From positions 3,286,001-3,350,000 of the forward strand of contig NZ_CP108538.1 of the NCBI RefSeq assembly GCF_035994185.1: a stretch of 64,000 nucleotides of DNA, given 5' to 3'. The position numbers were made by a program, and so were the translations under genes. The notes beneath the pieces are model-generated. The model saw nothing but the letters and a program-made list of their open reading frames with translations. It was not told where the DNA came from and searched no databases. Source of the DNA: Streptomyces sp. NBC_01217 (GTDB taxonomy: Bacteria; Actinomycetota; Actinomycetes; Streptomycetales; Streptomycetaceae). Of this stretch, positions 32,931 through 41,093 are shown piece after piece (position 1 is the stretch's first letter; each line of letters opens with the position of its first letter).

Positions 32931-33088
32931 CCACCGGCGACCGATCGAGCCGGCTGAGCCGAACCCGTACGGTCAGCCTGACGAGCTACCCCCGACGCCG
33001 TCGCGGCGGAGCCCCTGAGCGCAGCCATCCACAACGGGGCGGTATGCCGCGCCCCGATAATCACAACGCACGACGTCAGCTCGTTGGC

Positions 33089-33175
33089 CGCTGTCGACAA
33101 CGATTCATCGGGTGGGAGTACTCACTGACTCACCTCGGCATCAAGGCTGGTGCCGTCCCGACACCGACCGCCTGA
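33089..33175 (+). pseudogene. Remnant similar to the one at 20167-20329
   Basis: A 29-codon tail reads RCRQRFIGWEYSLTHLGIKA and then a stop after GAVPTPTA. The FIGWEYSLTHLGIKAG part corresponds to YVGWENSLTRLNMEAG in the remnant at 20167, in the same orientation. In streptomycetes DUF6879-type genes often follow DUF397 genes, which is exactly its place. The rest of the 32931-33284 gap has no intact gene. Confidence 0.5.
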
Positions 33176-33284
33176 CGGCAGTCCGTAACTGCCTTTCGAC
33201 ACACGCTCCTTCGGGGATCTGGCGTCATTGACGCGGCAGGTCCGCACGGGTGATGGTCGTGCAAGCGCATGCAACCCGCTCGCC

Positions 33285-33563
33285 ATGGAGAAACCCGGGA
33301 TCGGCATGGGCGTCGGCTACACGGTCGACCAGGCCGTACACGCGATCATCCTCGACACGCCGCTCATGTTCGCCTTCTGCGACGAGTACAACGGCGGCGA
33401 GTACAAGCACCACGCCCCGCTGATCCGGCGGCGCTGTGACGGCCTGGTCATGCGTACCGCGCAGCTCCTCGCGGACAACGGCTTCACGGTCGATGAGGAG
33501 CTGTGGGCCAAGGACGAAGCAACGTGCTCGCCCTGCGACAGCAAGGTGCCTGACAGCCACTGA
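33285..33563 (+). CDS. Hypothetical protein, 92 residues
   Basis: The start ATG is uncertain (MEKPGIGMGVGYTVDQAVHA) and no strong ribosome binding site precedes it; the frame is open further upstream to 33228. The sequence is soluble, with FAFCDEYNGGEYKHHAPLIR and a final CSPCDS pair of Cys. Codon bias is native from 33285 on. I do not recognise a family. It lies between the regulator cluster and the methyltransferase and may be a small accessory protein. Confidence 0.55.
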   Translation: MEKPGIGMGVGYTVDQAVHAIILDTPLMFAFCDEYNGGEYKHHAPLIRRRCDGLVMRTAQLLADNGFTVDEELWAKDEATCSPCDSKVPDSH

Positions 33564-33653
33564 GTCGGTACGCCGGTAGAGTGCCTGCCCCCGCCCGACC
33601 CCTCCCGTGGCAGGGGCAGGCGCATCTACCAACAGCACTACCAGGGAACCGAG

Positions 33654-34319
33654 TTGCCAGTACCTCACGACATCCCGTCAGAGCGCGAACTCTGGAACAC
33701 CTTCGCCAAGAGCGCGATCAACGACGCCCCGAACGCCCAACCCGTCTTCCACTGGACCCAGTACAAGGGTCACGGGCCGGGGCCCGAACTCCTCGGCTCG
33801 CCTGAGAGTGTGCTGGAGATCGGCTGCGGGACCGGCAGAGCGCTCGCCTACCTCAGGCAGCAGGGGGTGAAGACGAGGGGCGTGGACCTGTCCCCTGTCG
33901 CGATCGAGCACAACACGCGGCGGTGGGGCCCGCTCGGGTGCAACTTCGTGTGCGCGGAAGTTCTGGGTTTCCTCGCCACGGACGAGACGACATACGACGC
34001 CGTGTACTCGAACTTCGGCGCCGCCTGGTTCACCGACCCGTCCCGCCTCTTCCCCCTGGTGGCCGCACGCCTGAACCCAGGCGGCCGGTTCGTGTTCTCG
34101 CAGCCCCCGGCCATCCCAGGCGCCTACGGCCCACAGGGCATGTACAAGGGCGGCTTCGCCGGCCCCAAGATGTTCACCTACCGGTACAGCTACACACCCG
34201 AAGTGTGGGCACGCTTCCTGACCCGCGCCGGATTCCAGGACGCCGAGGTGCGCGTACTCGATGCCCCGGCTCCAGACCACATCGAGACCCTGATCGCCTC
34301 CGCGGTAGTCGCCCACTGA
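33654..34319 (+). CDS. Class I SAM-dependent methyltransferase
   Basis: 221 residues from a TTG start with AGGGA upstream. Motif I SVLEIGCGTGRALAYLRQQG, acidic end of strand 2 TRGVDLSPVAIEHN, motif post I VCAEVLGFLATDETTYDAVYSNFGAAWF, and motif III ARLNPGGRFVFSQPP show a methyltransferase_11/25-type Rossmann fold. The substrate is presumably a small molecule. The N-terminal lead (ERELWNTFAKSAINDAPNAQ) is similar to Streptomyces accessory methyltransferases in regulator-rich patches. The gene stands alone. Confidence 0.88.
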   Translation: MPVPHDIPSERELWNTFAKSAINDAPNAQPVFHWTQYKGHGPGPELLGSPESVLEIGCGTGRALAYLRQQGVKTRGVDLSPVAIEHNTRRWGPLGCNFVCAEVLGFLATDETTYDAVYSNFGAAWFTDPSRLFPLVAARLNPGGRFVFSQPPAIPGAYGPQGMYKGGFAGPKMFTYRYSYTPEVWARFLTRAGFQDAEVRVLDAPAPDHIETLIASAVVAH

Positions 34320-34447
34320 CTCCCTGGCCTGCTGGCGTCGCCTCCAGCACGAGCAGTTCGGGCGTGCCCGCCGGGTCCTCGGGGAGCGACGCTCTTCGAT
34401 CACGTGGAGGCAGGCACCTGACTTGATAGATAAGTTGCCACTTGCCC

Positions 34448-34592
34448 ATGACGGAGGACGTCTTCAAAGCGCTGCCCGACCCCACTCGTCGCCCCTGATG
34501 AACTGGTGGAACGGGATGGCCAGACCCTGTTCGAGATTTGCCCACGGCTGGTGACCAAGCACGGCCTGGGGCTGTCCCGCCAGGCGATCCGT
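34448..34592 (+). pseudogene. Broken ArsR-type winged-helix regulator
   Basis: The reading begins MTEDVFKALPDPTRR, the standard N-terminus of ArsR family repressors (...FKALADPTRRxLLDEL), and stops at TGA TGA. After a frameshift the next frame continues DELVERDGQTLFEICPRLVT then KHGLGLSRQAI, which is exactly the following helices of the same family. The expected SQHLxxLExAGLV recognition helix and wing are missing, replaced by unrelated sequence. So this is a decayed gene with at least one frameshift and a 3' deletion. The surrounding gaps 34320-34447 and 34593-34737 show nothing else. Confidence 0.75.
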
Positions 34593-34737
34593 ACCGGTGA
34601 TGCGTTGGTACGCACGGGGGATCTGACACTCCTGGAGGACCGCGACACCTCCGCGGCGCTCCGCCCGGCAGGAAGCCTTCGCGTACCTGCCGTGGAGACC
34701 GGGGCGTTTGATGATATACGGCACATTGCCCTATGTG

Positions 34738-34751
34738 TGAAGTTGACTTCA
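34738..34751 (+). promoter_or_regulatory. MerR-type operator dyad
   Basis: TGAAGT-TG-ACTTCA is a perfect inverted repeat 29 bp before the MerR start codon. A weak promoter TTGATG (34708) / TATGTG (34732), spacer 18, would start transcription at or near the dyad. Binding by the adjacent MerR protein is inferred. Confidence 0.5.
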
Positions 34752-34779
34752 AGCGCTTCAGGTATCGGAGGCTTCACAC

Positions 34780-35235
34780 ATGGCAGCAGCAAGCGGTGAG
34801 CAAACAGTGGAACTGACCGTTCAGGAGATGGCGCGGCGGTCGGGTTTCAGTGAGGCCACGCTGCGTTACTACGAGAAGATCGGCCTCCTGGGAGCGGTCG
34901 GCCGGGACGAGTCCAGTGGGCATCGCCGGTACGGGGCGGCGACTGTGGCCCGCGTCGAGGCGCTGTCCTGTCTGCGGTCGGCGGGGATGACGGTCAGCGG
35001 GATGCGTCGCTACCTGGACCTTCTTGCCCAAGGCGACTCCGCGGCGGCCGAGCAGCGGGAGCTGTTTGCCTCGCAGGCGGAAAAGCTGGCCGCCGACATC
35101 GAGCAACTTCAGCTGCGCCTGACGTATCTGCGGCGAAAAGCCGACCTGTGGGACGCCCGTGTCCGTGGGGACGCCGCCGCCGAGAACCGCGCGGTCGAAG
35201 AGATCACGCGTGTAGTGGACCGATTCACACACTGA
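34780..35235 (+). CDS. MerR family transcriptional regulator
   Basis: 151 residues. The MerR winged helix is LTVQEMARRSGFSEATLRYY, EKIGLLGAVGRDESSGHRRYG, ARVEALSCLRSAGMTVSGMR; the C-terminal coiled coil is AEQRELFASQAEKLAADIEQ. No Cys cluster for metal binding is present. The class resembles regulators of short-chain and epimerase-type reductases. The epimerase gene starts 13 bp downstream, so the two are an operon and MerR probably controls it through the upstream dyad. Confidence 0.92.
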   Translation: MAAASGEQTVELTVQEMARRSGFSEATLRYYEKIGLLGAVGRDESSGHRRYGAATVARVEALSCLRSAGMTVSGMRRYLDLLAQGDSAAAEQRELFASQAEKLAADIEQLQLRLTYLRRKADLWDARVRGDAAAENRAVEEITRVVDRFTH

Positions 35236-35248
35236 AGGACTGAACGAG

Positions 35249-36340
35249 ATGAGCAACGAAATGAGTACGGAAGATCCCGCCGCCTCGGCTCCCGAGAGCG
35301 GAACCGTGCTGGTCACGGGCGGTACCGGCTTCGTCGGCAGTCACTCGGTCGCCCGGCTGCTGCGCGAGGGGTACCGGACCCGTGTGACGGTGCGGGAGTC
35401 CGGGCAGGAGGCCGAGGTGCTGGCAGCGCTCCGGGAGGCCGGGGTCGATCCGGCGGACCGGCTGGAGTTCGCCGTCGTGGACCTCAGCGCGGACAGTGGC
35501 TGGGCAGAGGCCGTGGACGGTGTCGCCCACGTACTGCACCACGCGTCGCCCTTCCCGTTCACTCCGCCCGAGACGGAGGAGGAACTCATCCTCCCCGCCC
35601 GTGACGGTGCGCTGCGGGTCATCTCCGCGGCCCGGAAGGCCGGGGTTCCGCGGGTCGTGATGACGTCTTCGTACGCCGCGGTCGGATACACGGTGAAGCC
35701 CGGCAACCACTACTCGGAGGCGGACTGGACCGACCCGGACACCGAGGGCCTGCCCGCGTACCACAAGTCGAAGGTCCTCGCCGAGCGTGCGGCCTGGGAC
35801 TACGCCCACACCCACCCGGACATCGAGCTGACGGTCGTCAACCCCACCGGTATCTTCGGCCCCCAGCTGGGCAACCGGCCCTCCGGCTCGGTCGGACTGG
35901 TCAGGGGCATGCTGGCCGGGCAGATGCCCGTGGTGCCGGTCATGTACTTCGGCGTCGTCGACGTGCGTGATGTCGTGGACCTGCATCTGCGGGCCATGCT
36001 GCACCCGAAGGCGGCGGGCGAGCGCTTCATCGCCGTCAGCGGATCGTCGATCAGCCTCTTCGACATGGCGCAGATCCTGCGTGAGCACTTCCCCGCCGCA
36101 GCCGGCCTGCTGCCCTCCGCCGAACTCACCATCGAGCAGGTGCGCGAGGCCGCGAAGACCGAGCCCGCCCTGCGGGATGCCGCGGCTCTGCAGGGCAGGA
36201 TCCCCGTCATCAGCAATGAAAAGGCCCGTTCGGTGCTGGGCTGGGAGCCCCGGGATGTCACCGAGACGGTCGTGGCAACCGCCGACAGCCAGATCCGGCT
36301 GGGCCTGACCCCGCCCGGGAACGACAGCCCCCGGTCGTGA
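35249..36340 (+). CDS. NAD(P)-dependent epimerase/dehydratase family aldehyde or ketone reductase
   Basis: 363 residues. The extended SDR fold has the NAD(P) loop VLVTGGTGFVGSHSVARLL, VVMTSSYAAVGY (catalytic Ser), and YHKSKVLAERAAWDY (YxxxK). VVNPTGIFGPQLG and VDVRDVVDLHLRAM agree with dihydroflavonol-4-reductase-like aldehyde reductases. Such enzymes reduce reactive aldehydes or ketones. It is coupled to MerR control, hinting at a detoxification response. An alternative start 12 bases downstream exists. It converges on the DHFR-like gene 60 bp downstream. Confidence 0.9.
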   Translation: MSNEMSTEDPAASAPESGTVLVTGGTGFVGSHSVARLLREGYRTRVTVRESGQEAEVLAALREAGVDPADRLEFAVVDLSADSGWAEAVDGVAHVLHHASPFPFTPPETEEELILPARDGALRVISAARKAGVPRVVMTSSYAAVGYTVKPGNHYSEADWTDPDTEGLPAYHKSKVLAERAAWDYAHTHPDIELTVVNPTGIFGPQLGNRPSGSVGLVRGMLAGQMPVVPVMYFGVVDVRDVVDLHLRAMLHPKAAGERFIAVSGSSISLFDMAQILREHFPAAAGLLPSAELTIEQVREAAKTEPALRDAAALQGRIPVISNEKARSVLGWEPRDVTETVVATADSQIRLGLTPPGNDSPRS

Positions 36341-36400
36341 CCGGCCCGAGCCGCATGCCGGAAGCGAGCGTGCTCGACCGGCCGCTCAGCCGGGCGCTGC

Positions 36401-37045
36401 TCACTTTCGCCAGAACAGGTGGTGCGTCACGCCGCTCGGGCTGGGCACGACGTCGAGGTGGAACCGGTCGAGCAGCTCATCGGGTGACTCCCAGAGCCGC
36501 ACTCCGGACCCGAACTTCACCGGCGAGACCGCCACATGCATGGTGTCGACGAGGTCGGCGTCGAGGAACTGCCGGATGGTGGTGGCCCCGCCGCCGAGCC
36601 GGACGTCCTTGCCCTGCGCTGCCTCCCGCGCCTGGTCGAGGATCGTGGCCGGGTCGCCATCGACGAAATGGAACGTGGTGTCGGAGAGCGTGAACGAAGG
36701 ACGCTTGTGGTGGGTCATGACGAACACCGGGGTGTGGAAGGGGGGTTCGTCACCCCACCAGCCCTGCCATTCATGGTCGGTCCAGGGCCCGCGCTGGGGC
36801 CCGAACTTGTTGCGGCCCATGATCTCGGCGCCGATGTTGCGTGCGTAGTCCCGTGTGAAGTAGTCGTCGAGGCCCCGGCTCCCCCCGGGGTCGGTGCGCA
36901 TGGGCCAGCTCGCCGTGGCGCCGGCCCAGGCGAACAGCCTTTCGGGATGTACGTGGCCGAACGGACGCTCAAGGCTCTGGTCTTCACCGGCACCGATCCC
37001 GTCACTTGAGACGTTGAAGTTCTGGACTCTCACCAGCTGAGCCAT
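36401..37045 (-). CDS. Dihydrofolate-reductase-family protein (RibD C-terminal domain)
   Basis: 214 residues; AGGAGG precedes the ATG. The domain order matches the RibD_C/YyaP group: FNVSSDGIGAGEDQSLERPF, IGAEIMGRNKFGPQRGPW, FVMTHHKRPSFTLSDTTFHF, and VRLGGGATTIRQFLDADLVD (cofactor loop), ending SGVTHHLFWRK. These enzymes use NADPH and an unknown substrate, distinct from true folate reductases. It stands alone between the convergent reductase and the divergent-like regulatory gene upstream. Confidence 0.9.
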   Translation of the reverse strand: MAQLVRVQNFNVSSDGIGAGEDQSLERPFGHVHPERLFAWAGATASWPMRTDPGGSRGLDDYFTRDYARNIGAEIMGRNKFGPQRGPWTDHEWQGWWGDEPPFHTPVFVMTHHKRPSFTLSDTTFHFVDGDPATILDQAREAAQGKDVRLGGGATTIRQFLDADLVDTMHVAVSPVKFGSGVRLWESPDELLDRFHLDVVPSPSGVTHHLFWRK

Positions 37046-37114
37046 GTGTTCCTCCTGTGTTGTCGATAACGGTGGTGAGACTCTCCGGGCCGCGAAAACT
37101 CATCGCTGACGGTG

Positions 37115-38101
37115 TCAGGCCTCGCCCGGCGCAGCCATCGGCGTCCCGTTGATCCTTGCGAATCGCTCCCGCCACGGGACGCGGTCCTCCTCCGGGCCCG
37201 CTGCGGCGTAGCGGCAGGGGGAGCATTCCGTTTCGTCTCCCAGGGGACGGAAGACGTGTTTGTCGCCCGGACCCTCGCATTCGATCAACTCCCGTACGGA
37301 CGGCAGCTCGTGGGGCTGTTGGCCGGGCAGGGGCTCGGGGAGTTTCTGGATGAGGCGGTAGCGCAGGAAGCCGACTGCCGAGCGGACGCCGCTCTCGGGG
37401 CGTTCGGAGAGTAAGGCGTGACGCAGTTCGGATTCACTCAGGCCTCGTTCCAGCCATTTGACGGCTTCCGTGGCGAGGGCACGGGCTTCGCGTACGCCCA
37501 GATGGAGTTCCCGGCGGGTGTGGCGCAGGGAGAGCAGGACGCGTTCCGCTCGGGCCAGTTGGAGAGATTTGGCAACGTCCACCGGCGGCTCAGGCTCGGG
37601 CTCGGGCTCGGCTTCGGAGGGTGGGTGGGGAGTGGTTTTATCACTGTGGTCTTCTACCGGTTCATAGCCACCGGCCGTCCGGGCAGCCGGTACGCCGACG
37701 GTCGGAGAGTGCGTACTCGGCGGCGCGGTTACGGAGGCGGGCGCGGTGGGCGCGGCCCCTCGTGCGCGTACCGCCTGCTCACACGTCAGAGGATTGTTCG
37801 CGACCAGCTGCTCGGTGATCCAGCGGCCCCCGCTGCCCTGGCTTCGCCACTCGTGTACGTAACCGTGCTCGACCAGCTGTCCCTTTGCCCGCTGGTACGC
37901 GCGGCCCTTGATGCCCAGCTTCTGGGCCAGTTCGCTCAGCGGCTTGTACGTGGCGTCCTCGGGGAGGCCCTGTACGTACAGGAGCAGGATCTTCGCGTCG
38001 CTGTTCAGGCGGCGATGGCGTACGACATCGTGCGATGCCTTTGTATAGCGCGCGGACGGCGCGATAGCATGACGCAGCATTTCCGGTGGTTCCCTTTGCA
38101 T
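37115..38101 (-). CDS. Helix-turn-helix DNA-binding protein
   Basis: 328 residues from ATG (MQREPPEMLRHAIAP); the frame is open further upstream to 38260 but the first 53 codons overlap a remnant region and lack a family look. The winged helix occupies about 15-95 (SDAKILLLYVQGLPEDATYK, LSELAQKLGIKGRAYQRAKG, YVHEWRSQGSGGRWITEQL). A Pro/Glu-rich linker with a PEPEPEPP run follows, then a helical region (LHLGVREARALATEAVKWLE, ESELRHALLSE) and a Cys pair (ECSPCRY). This type is common in Streptomyces, sometimes linked with mobile elements, and the N-terminal domain resembles replication or MarR-like modules. Target unknown. Confidence 0.8.
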   Translation of the reverse strand: MQREPPEMLRHAIAPSARYTKASHDVVRHRRLNSDAKILLLYVQGLPEDATYKPLSELAQKLGIKGRAYQRAKGQLVEHGYVHEWRSQGSGGRWITEQLVANNPLTCEQAVRARGAAPTAPASVTAPPSTHSPTVGVPAARTAGGYEPVEDHSDKTTPHPPSEAEPEPEPEPPVDVAKSLQLARAERVLLSLRHTRRELHLGVREARALATEAVKWLERGLSESELRHALLSERPESGVRSAVGFLRYRLIQKLPEPLPGQQPHELPSVRELIECEGPGDKHVFRPLGDETECSPCRYAAAGPEEDRVPWRERFARINGTPMAAPGEA

Positions 38102-38243
38102 CCACTGGGGTGTAGGCCCTCGGAATGGTGTTGGTGCACCGCCGGGGGCCGCTCCATGTGTGCGTAAACACACAGAGCGTGATGATTTCGTCACCGTACC
38201 CCACAGTTTCCATCTCCCGCCACACGAACGGGACTTCGCAGCA

Positions 38244-38294
38244 CTGTGCCCCCGCGCCACGTAGCGTTCGTACCTACGTGGCGCGGGGGCACAG
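38244..38294. terminator. Perfect 21-bp hairpin (bidirectional terminator-like)
   Basis: CTGTGCCCCCGCGCCACGTAG (two halves, 38244-38264 and its exact complement at 38274-38294) with a 9-nt loop. A related hairpin follows the intact gene at 42386, so this one belongs to the duplicated gene tail. Confidence 0.8.
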
Positions 38295-38301
38295 GTGTGC
38301 G

Positions 38302-38407
38302 TCAGTGCTGTTGCTGCGCCTTGCGGCGGCGGAACACCAGGTAGCCGCCGGCCGCGACCCGCGCGGCGGCCGCTGCGGACAACAGGCCGACAGGCGCGCC
38401 GTTACCG
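38302..38407 (-). pseudogene. 3' end fragment of an LAXTG surface-protein gene
   Basis: The minus strand encodes GNGAPVGLLSAAAAARVAAG then GYLVFRRRKAQQQH and a stop. The intact gene at 42444-43124 ends GNGAPVGLLSAAAAALVAAG then GYLVLRRRKAQQQH. Only the last 35 codons and the following terminator hairpin are present, and similarity stops abruptly at GTTACCGG (38401-38408). It is a truncated copy lacking promoter, signal peptide and LAETG. The remaining bases of the 38102-38488 gap carry nothing recognisable. Confidence 0.85.
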
Positions 38408-38488
38408 GCCATCATGAGCAATCAGGGCCGCGTCCCGGCCGATGCCCGGACTCCCACCCACATGATCGCGCGGTGAGCCACGCCGTGG

Positions 38489-39928
38489 TCAGCGCCTCAA
38501 GAGGAAGTCGAACACCGCCTGACGGCCCTTGTCGCTCGCCGCCCTGCTCTGTACCGAGTGCGCGGCACCCGGCACCACCACGACCTGAGCTCGCGGCGTC
38601 AGCTTCTTCTGGTCGTACAGCCATTCCAGCGGCGTCGACAGGTCCCGGTCCCCACCGAGCAGCAGTACCGGTACGCCCGGAAGCCGGCGGTGCTCCGGCG
38701 GCAGCGGCGGCACCGGCGTGCGCGGCCAGTGCAGACAGCTGAGCATCGAGCCGAGGCCCGTCGCCGTGGCCGCGTCGAAGGGGCCGTAGTCGGCTGGGGT
38801 CAGGTCCGCGGCCGCCTTCTCCAGCGCCTCCTGGCGCCCCGCCACCGGTGTGTCGGACCTGCCCCACGGATAGCGCCCGTCCAGGCACAGGGTCGAGGCG
38901 TGCAGCCCCTGGCTCAGCTCTTCCGCGGTCGCCGCGCTTCCCTGCCGTACACCCGCGATCAGGCCCCGCAGCGCTGCGGGGTCGCCGTCGGCTGCCTGGT
39001 GCAGGGCGTCGATCATCGCCGCGTAGTCCGGGTCCACGAACTCCCAGGTGGTCAGCGCGTCCAAGACATCGACGCCGTTGTCGTACGTGTCCACCACCTC
39101 GGCCAGATCCGCCGCCGGGTCCGTACGGCAGCCGATCGCCTCGCATGCCGCCGTCAGCACGCGCGGCGCCGCTCGCATGGCGGCGCGGTCCATCGGGTCG
39201 TAGCCGGTCTGCGGCACCACCGAGTCCAGTACCAGCCGAGCCACGTGCTGCGGATACGCCAGGGCGTACTGTTCGGCGGTGTACGTGCCGTACGAGACAC
39301 CGTCGAGCGTCATCTTCCGCACGCCCAGCGCCTGGCGCAGCAGCTCCAGGTCGGCGACCGTGTCACTCGTGCTGTAGAAGCGGCGGTCGGGACCGATGGC
39401 CGCGGCGCAGTCCGTCACCGCCCGCGCGGTGGGCGGCGTGAGATCGGACGACCCCATCTCCTTCTGCAGCTGCGGGCATTGCAGCGCGCCTGTGCCGGTG
39501 CCGCGCTGGTCGATCATCACGAGGCGGTAGTCCTTCAGCACTGGCGTCAGCTTCTTGCTCAGTCCTTCCACGAACGGCACACCCGGCTGCCCCGGACCGC
39601 CCGTCAGGAACAGCAGTACGCCCTTCGGGGCCTGCACGTTGTCCGCCATCGCAACCCTCAGGTCCAGCCGGTCCTGCACACTGCCGCTGTGGTCTCGCGG
39701 GACCGTCAGAGTGCCGCAGCTGAAACCCTCCAGGCCGGAGCAGGCCGCGACGCCGGAGAGTCCCCCGCTCCCCCCGGCCGACGCCCCGGCCGGCCGGTCC
39801 TGCGCCGTCGACGCGCACGTCCCTGACAGCACCAGCACGCCGGCGGCCAGCGCGACCGTCGCCAGCGCTCTGGGCCTCCGCATCCCCCGTACCTTCTTGA
39901 CCCTCTGTGCTCCCCGCATCCCCGACAT
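38489..39928 (-). CDS. Secreted alpha/beta hydrolase, tripeptidyl aminopeptidase type
   Basis: 479 residues. Start taken at the ATG after CCGGGGGG; a later in-frame ATG (MRRPRAL) is possible. An export segment (LATVALAAGVLVLSGTC) includes a lipobox-like SGTC. The hydrolase fold has GVLLFLTGGPGQPGVPFVE (oxyanion loop), LVMIDQRGTGTGALQCP, and nucleophile elbow TLDGVSYGTYTAEQYAL (GxSxG with Ser). The C-terminal TAP-like part has VPVLLLGGDRDLSTPLEW (catalytic Asp) and VVPGAAHSVQSRA (catalytic His). Members release tripeptides or dipeptides from protein N-termini outside the cell. It is divergent from the ArsR-like gene, 138 bp between starts. Confidence 0.92.
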   Translation of the reverse strand: MSGMRGAQRVKKVRGMRRPRALATVALAAGVLVLSGTCASTAQDRPAGASAGGSGGLSGVAACSGLEGFSCGTLTVPRDHSGSVQDRLDLRVAMADNVQAPKGVLLFLTGGPGQPGVPFVEGLSKKLTPVLKDYRLVMIDQRGTGTGALQCPQLQKEMGSSDLTPPTARAVTDCAAAIGPDRRFYSTSDTVADLELLRQALGVRKMTLDGVSYGTYTAEQYALAYPQHVARLVLDSVVPQTGYDPMDRAAMRAAPRVLTAACEAIGCRTDPAADLAEVVDTYDNGVDVLDALTTWEFVDPDYAAMIDALHQAADGDPAALRGLIAGVRQGSAATAEELSQGLHASTLCLDGRYPWGRSDTPVAGRQEALEKAAADLTPADYGPFDAATATGLGSMLSCLHWPRTPVPPLPPEHRRLPGVPVLLLGGDRDLSTPLEWLYDQKKLTPRAQVVVVPGAAHSVQSRAASDKGRQAVFDFLLRR

Positions 39929-40066
39929 CCCCCCGGTCCTCACGCGCCTCCGCGCCCCATCGTCTCCGTCGGCCACCAGACTGCGCCGAGCAGGACCACC
40001 GGGCGAGCTTTCGTGCCACGATTCGAGCAGGTTCGAAGGGACACCGGACGGGGGCAGCGGGGGGCC

Positions 40067-41053
40067 GTGATCGAACTCACCGTGGACGCCGGCGGGCTGG
40101 CCCGTTCCCGCTTCGCGCTCTCGCCGTTGCACGAGGTCGCGGCGACGCTGCTGCCATGGGGCTTGTGTCCGGGCTCGGACGTCGATCCATGGGTCACGCG
40201 TGCCCGGCGCGTGCTGCGCCATGCGCCGCTGCCTCTGCTGTCGGAGCTGGCCCTGGACGGCGGCGGTTATGTGCCGGATTTCCTCAGTCCGCATCCGTCC
40301 GGGCCCTCGCCCACCATCGAGGAGGAGCTGGAGCGGGTCCGGCACACCCCGCCTGAGCGGGTCATGGGCGAACTGGAAGCGCTGCGCAACGGCCGCCCGT
40401 GCAACGGCCTGGCGGGGTCGGAGCTGCCTCCGGAGGTGCGACGGGCAATGGCCCGGGGCGGCGGGTACGTCGCCCGGCAGGCCGCGAAGGAACTGCGGCG
40501 CTACTGGGACCTGGCATTCGCCCCACACTGGGAGGGCGCGAAAGCCGCCCTGGAATCGGAGGTCGACCGGTGCGCCGGTGTGCTTGCCCGGCGCGGCGCA
40601 GCCAGGCTCTTCAACTCGCTGCATCCCGGCATCCGGTGGGCCGACGGCACGCTGCGCGTCGACAGCCGGTTCACGGTGGAGCTGGTCGTGTCCCTGGTGA
40701 TCGTGGTGCCATCGCTGGTGGCGGCGGGGCCGGGCGTGACAGTGGACCCGGTGCCGGACGGACAGAGGCCACCGATGGTGGCCTATCCCGTGCGCGACAG
40801 GGCCACCGCGCCGACGACCTCCTCCACCGAGCTGGCCAGGCTGCTCGGACCCACCCGCGCCGGGCTGCTCGCGGCGCTGGCGCGACCGGCTTCCACCGCG
40901 CAACTCGCGGCACGCCACTTCCTCAGCCCCGCGACGGTGTCGTACCACCTGGGTGTGCTGCACCGGGCGGGCCTCGTCACACGCGCCCGGTCCGGACGGT
41001 CGGTGCTCTATCGCCGCACTCCGGCGGGATCCCGGCTGGCGGAAAGCCGGTAG
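40067..41053 (+). CDS. ArsR-like winged-helix regulator with DUF5937-type N-domain
   Basis: 328 residues; GTG start preceded by GGGGGG (an upstream in-frame ATG at 40013 is less likely). The N-terminal region begins IELTVDAGGLARSRFALSPL then HEVAATLLPWG, the DUF5937 pattern. The C-terminal winged helix is LARLLGPTRAGLLAALARPA, AQLAARHFLSPATVSYHLGV, LHRAGLVTRARSGRSVLYRR. Such proteins are autoregulated repressors of neighbouring transport or stress genes. It is divergent from the secreted hydrolase gene, which may be its target. Confidence 0.88.
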   Translation: MIELTVDAGGLARSRFALSPLHEVAATLLPWGLCPGSDVDPWVTRARRVLRHAPLPLLSELALDGGGYVPDFLSPHPSGPSPTIEEELERVRHTPPERVMGELEALRNGRPCNGLAGSELPPEVRRAMARGGGYVARQAAKELRRYWDLAFAPHWEGAKAALESEVDRCAGVLARRGAARLFNSLHPGIRWADGTLRVDSRFTVELVVSLVIVVPSLVAAGPGVTVDPVPDGQRPPMVAYPVRDRATAPTTSSTELARLLGPTRAGLLAALARPASTAQLAARHFLSPATVSYHLGVLHRAGLVTRARSGRSVLYRRTPAGSRLAESR

Positions 41054-41093
41054 ACACGGCCCACGGTGCCGCTGCCAATCGTGGGTGAGGTCG

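Noticed and set aside
38102..38260. N-terminal 53-codon extension of the HTH protein
   Set aside because: It overlaps unrelated remnant sequence, and the ATG at 38101 begins the conserved-looking part.
38244..38294. 21-bp inverted repeat as the end of an insertion sequence
   Set aside because: No transposase or target duplication nearby; the related hairpin after the intact LAETG gene shows it is a terminator copied with the gene tail.
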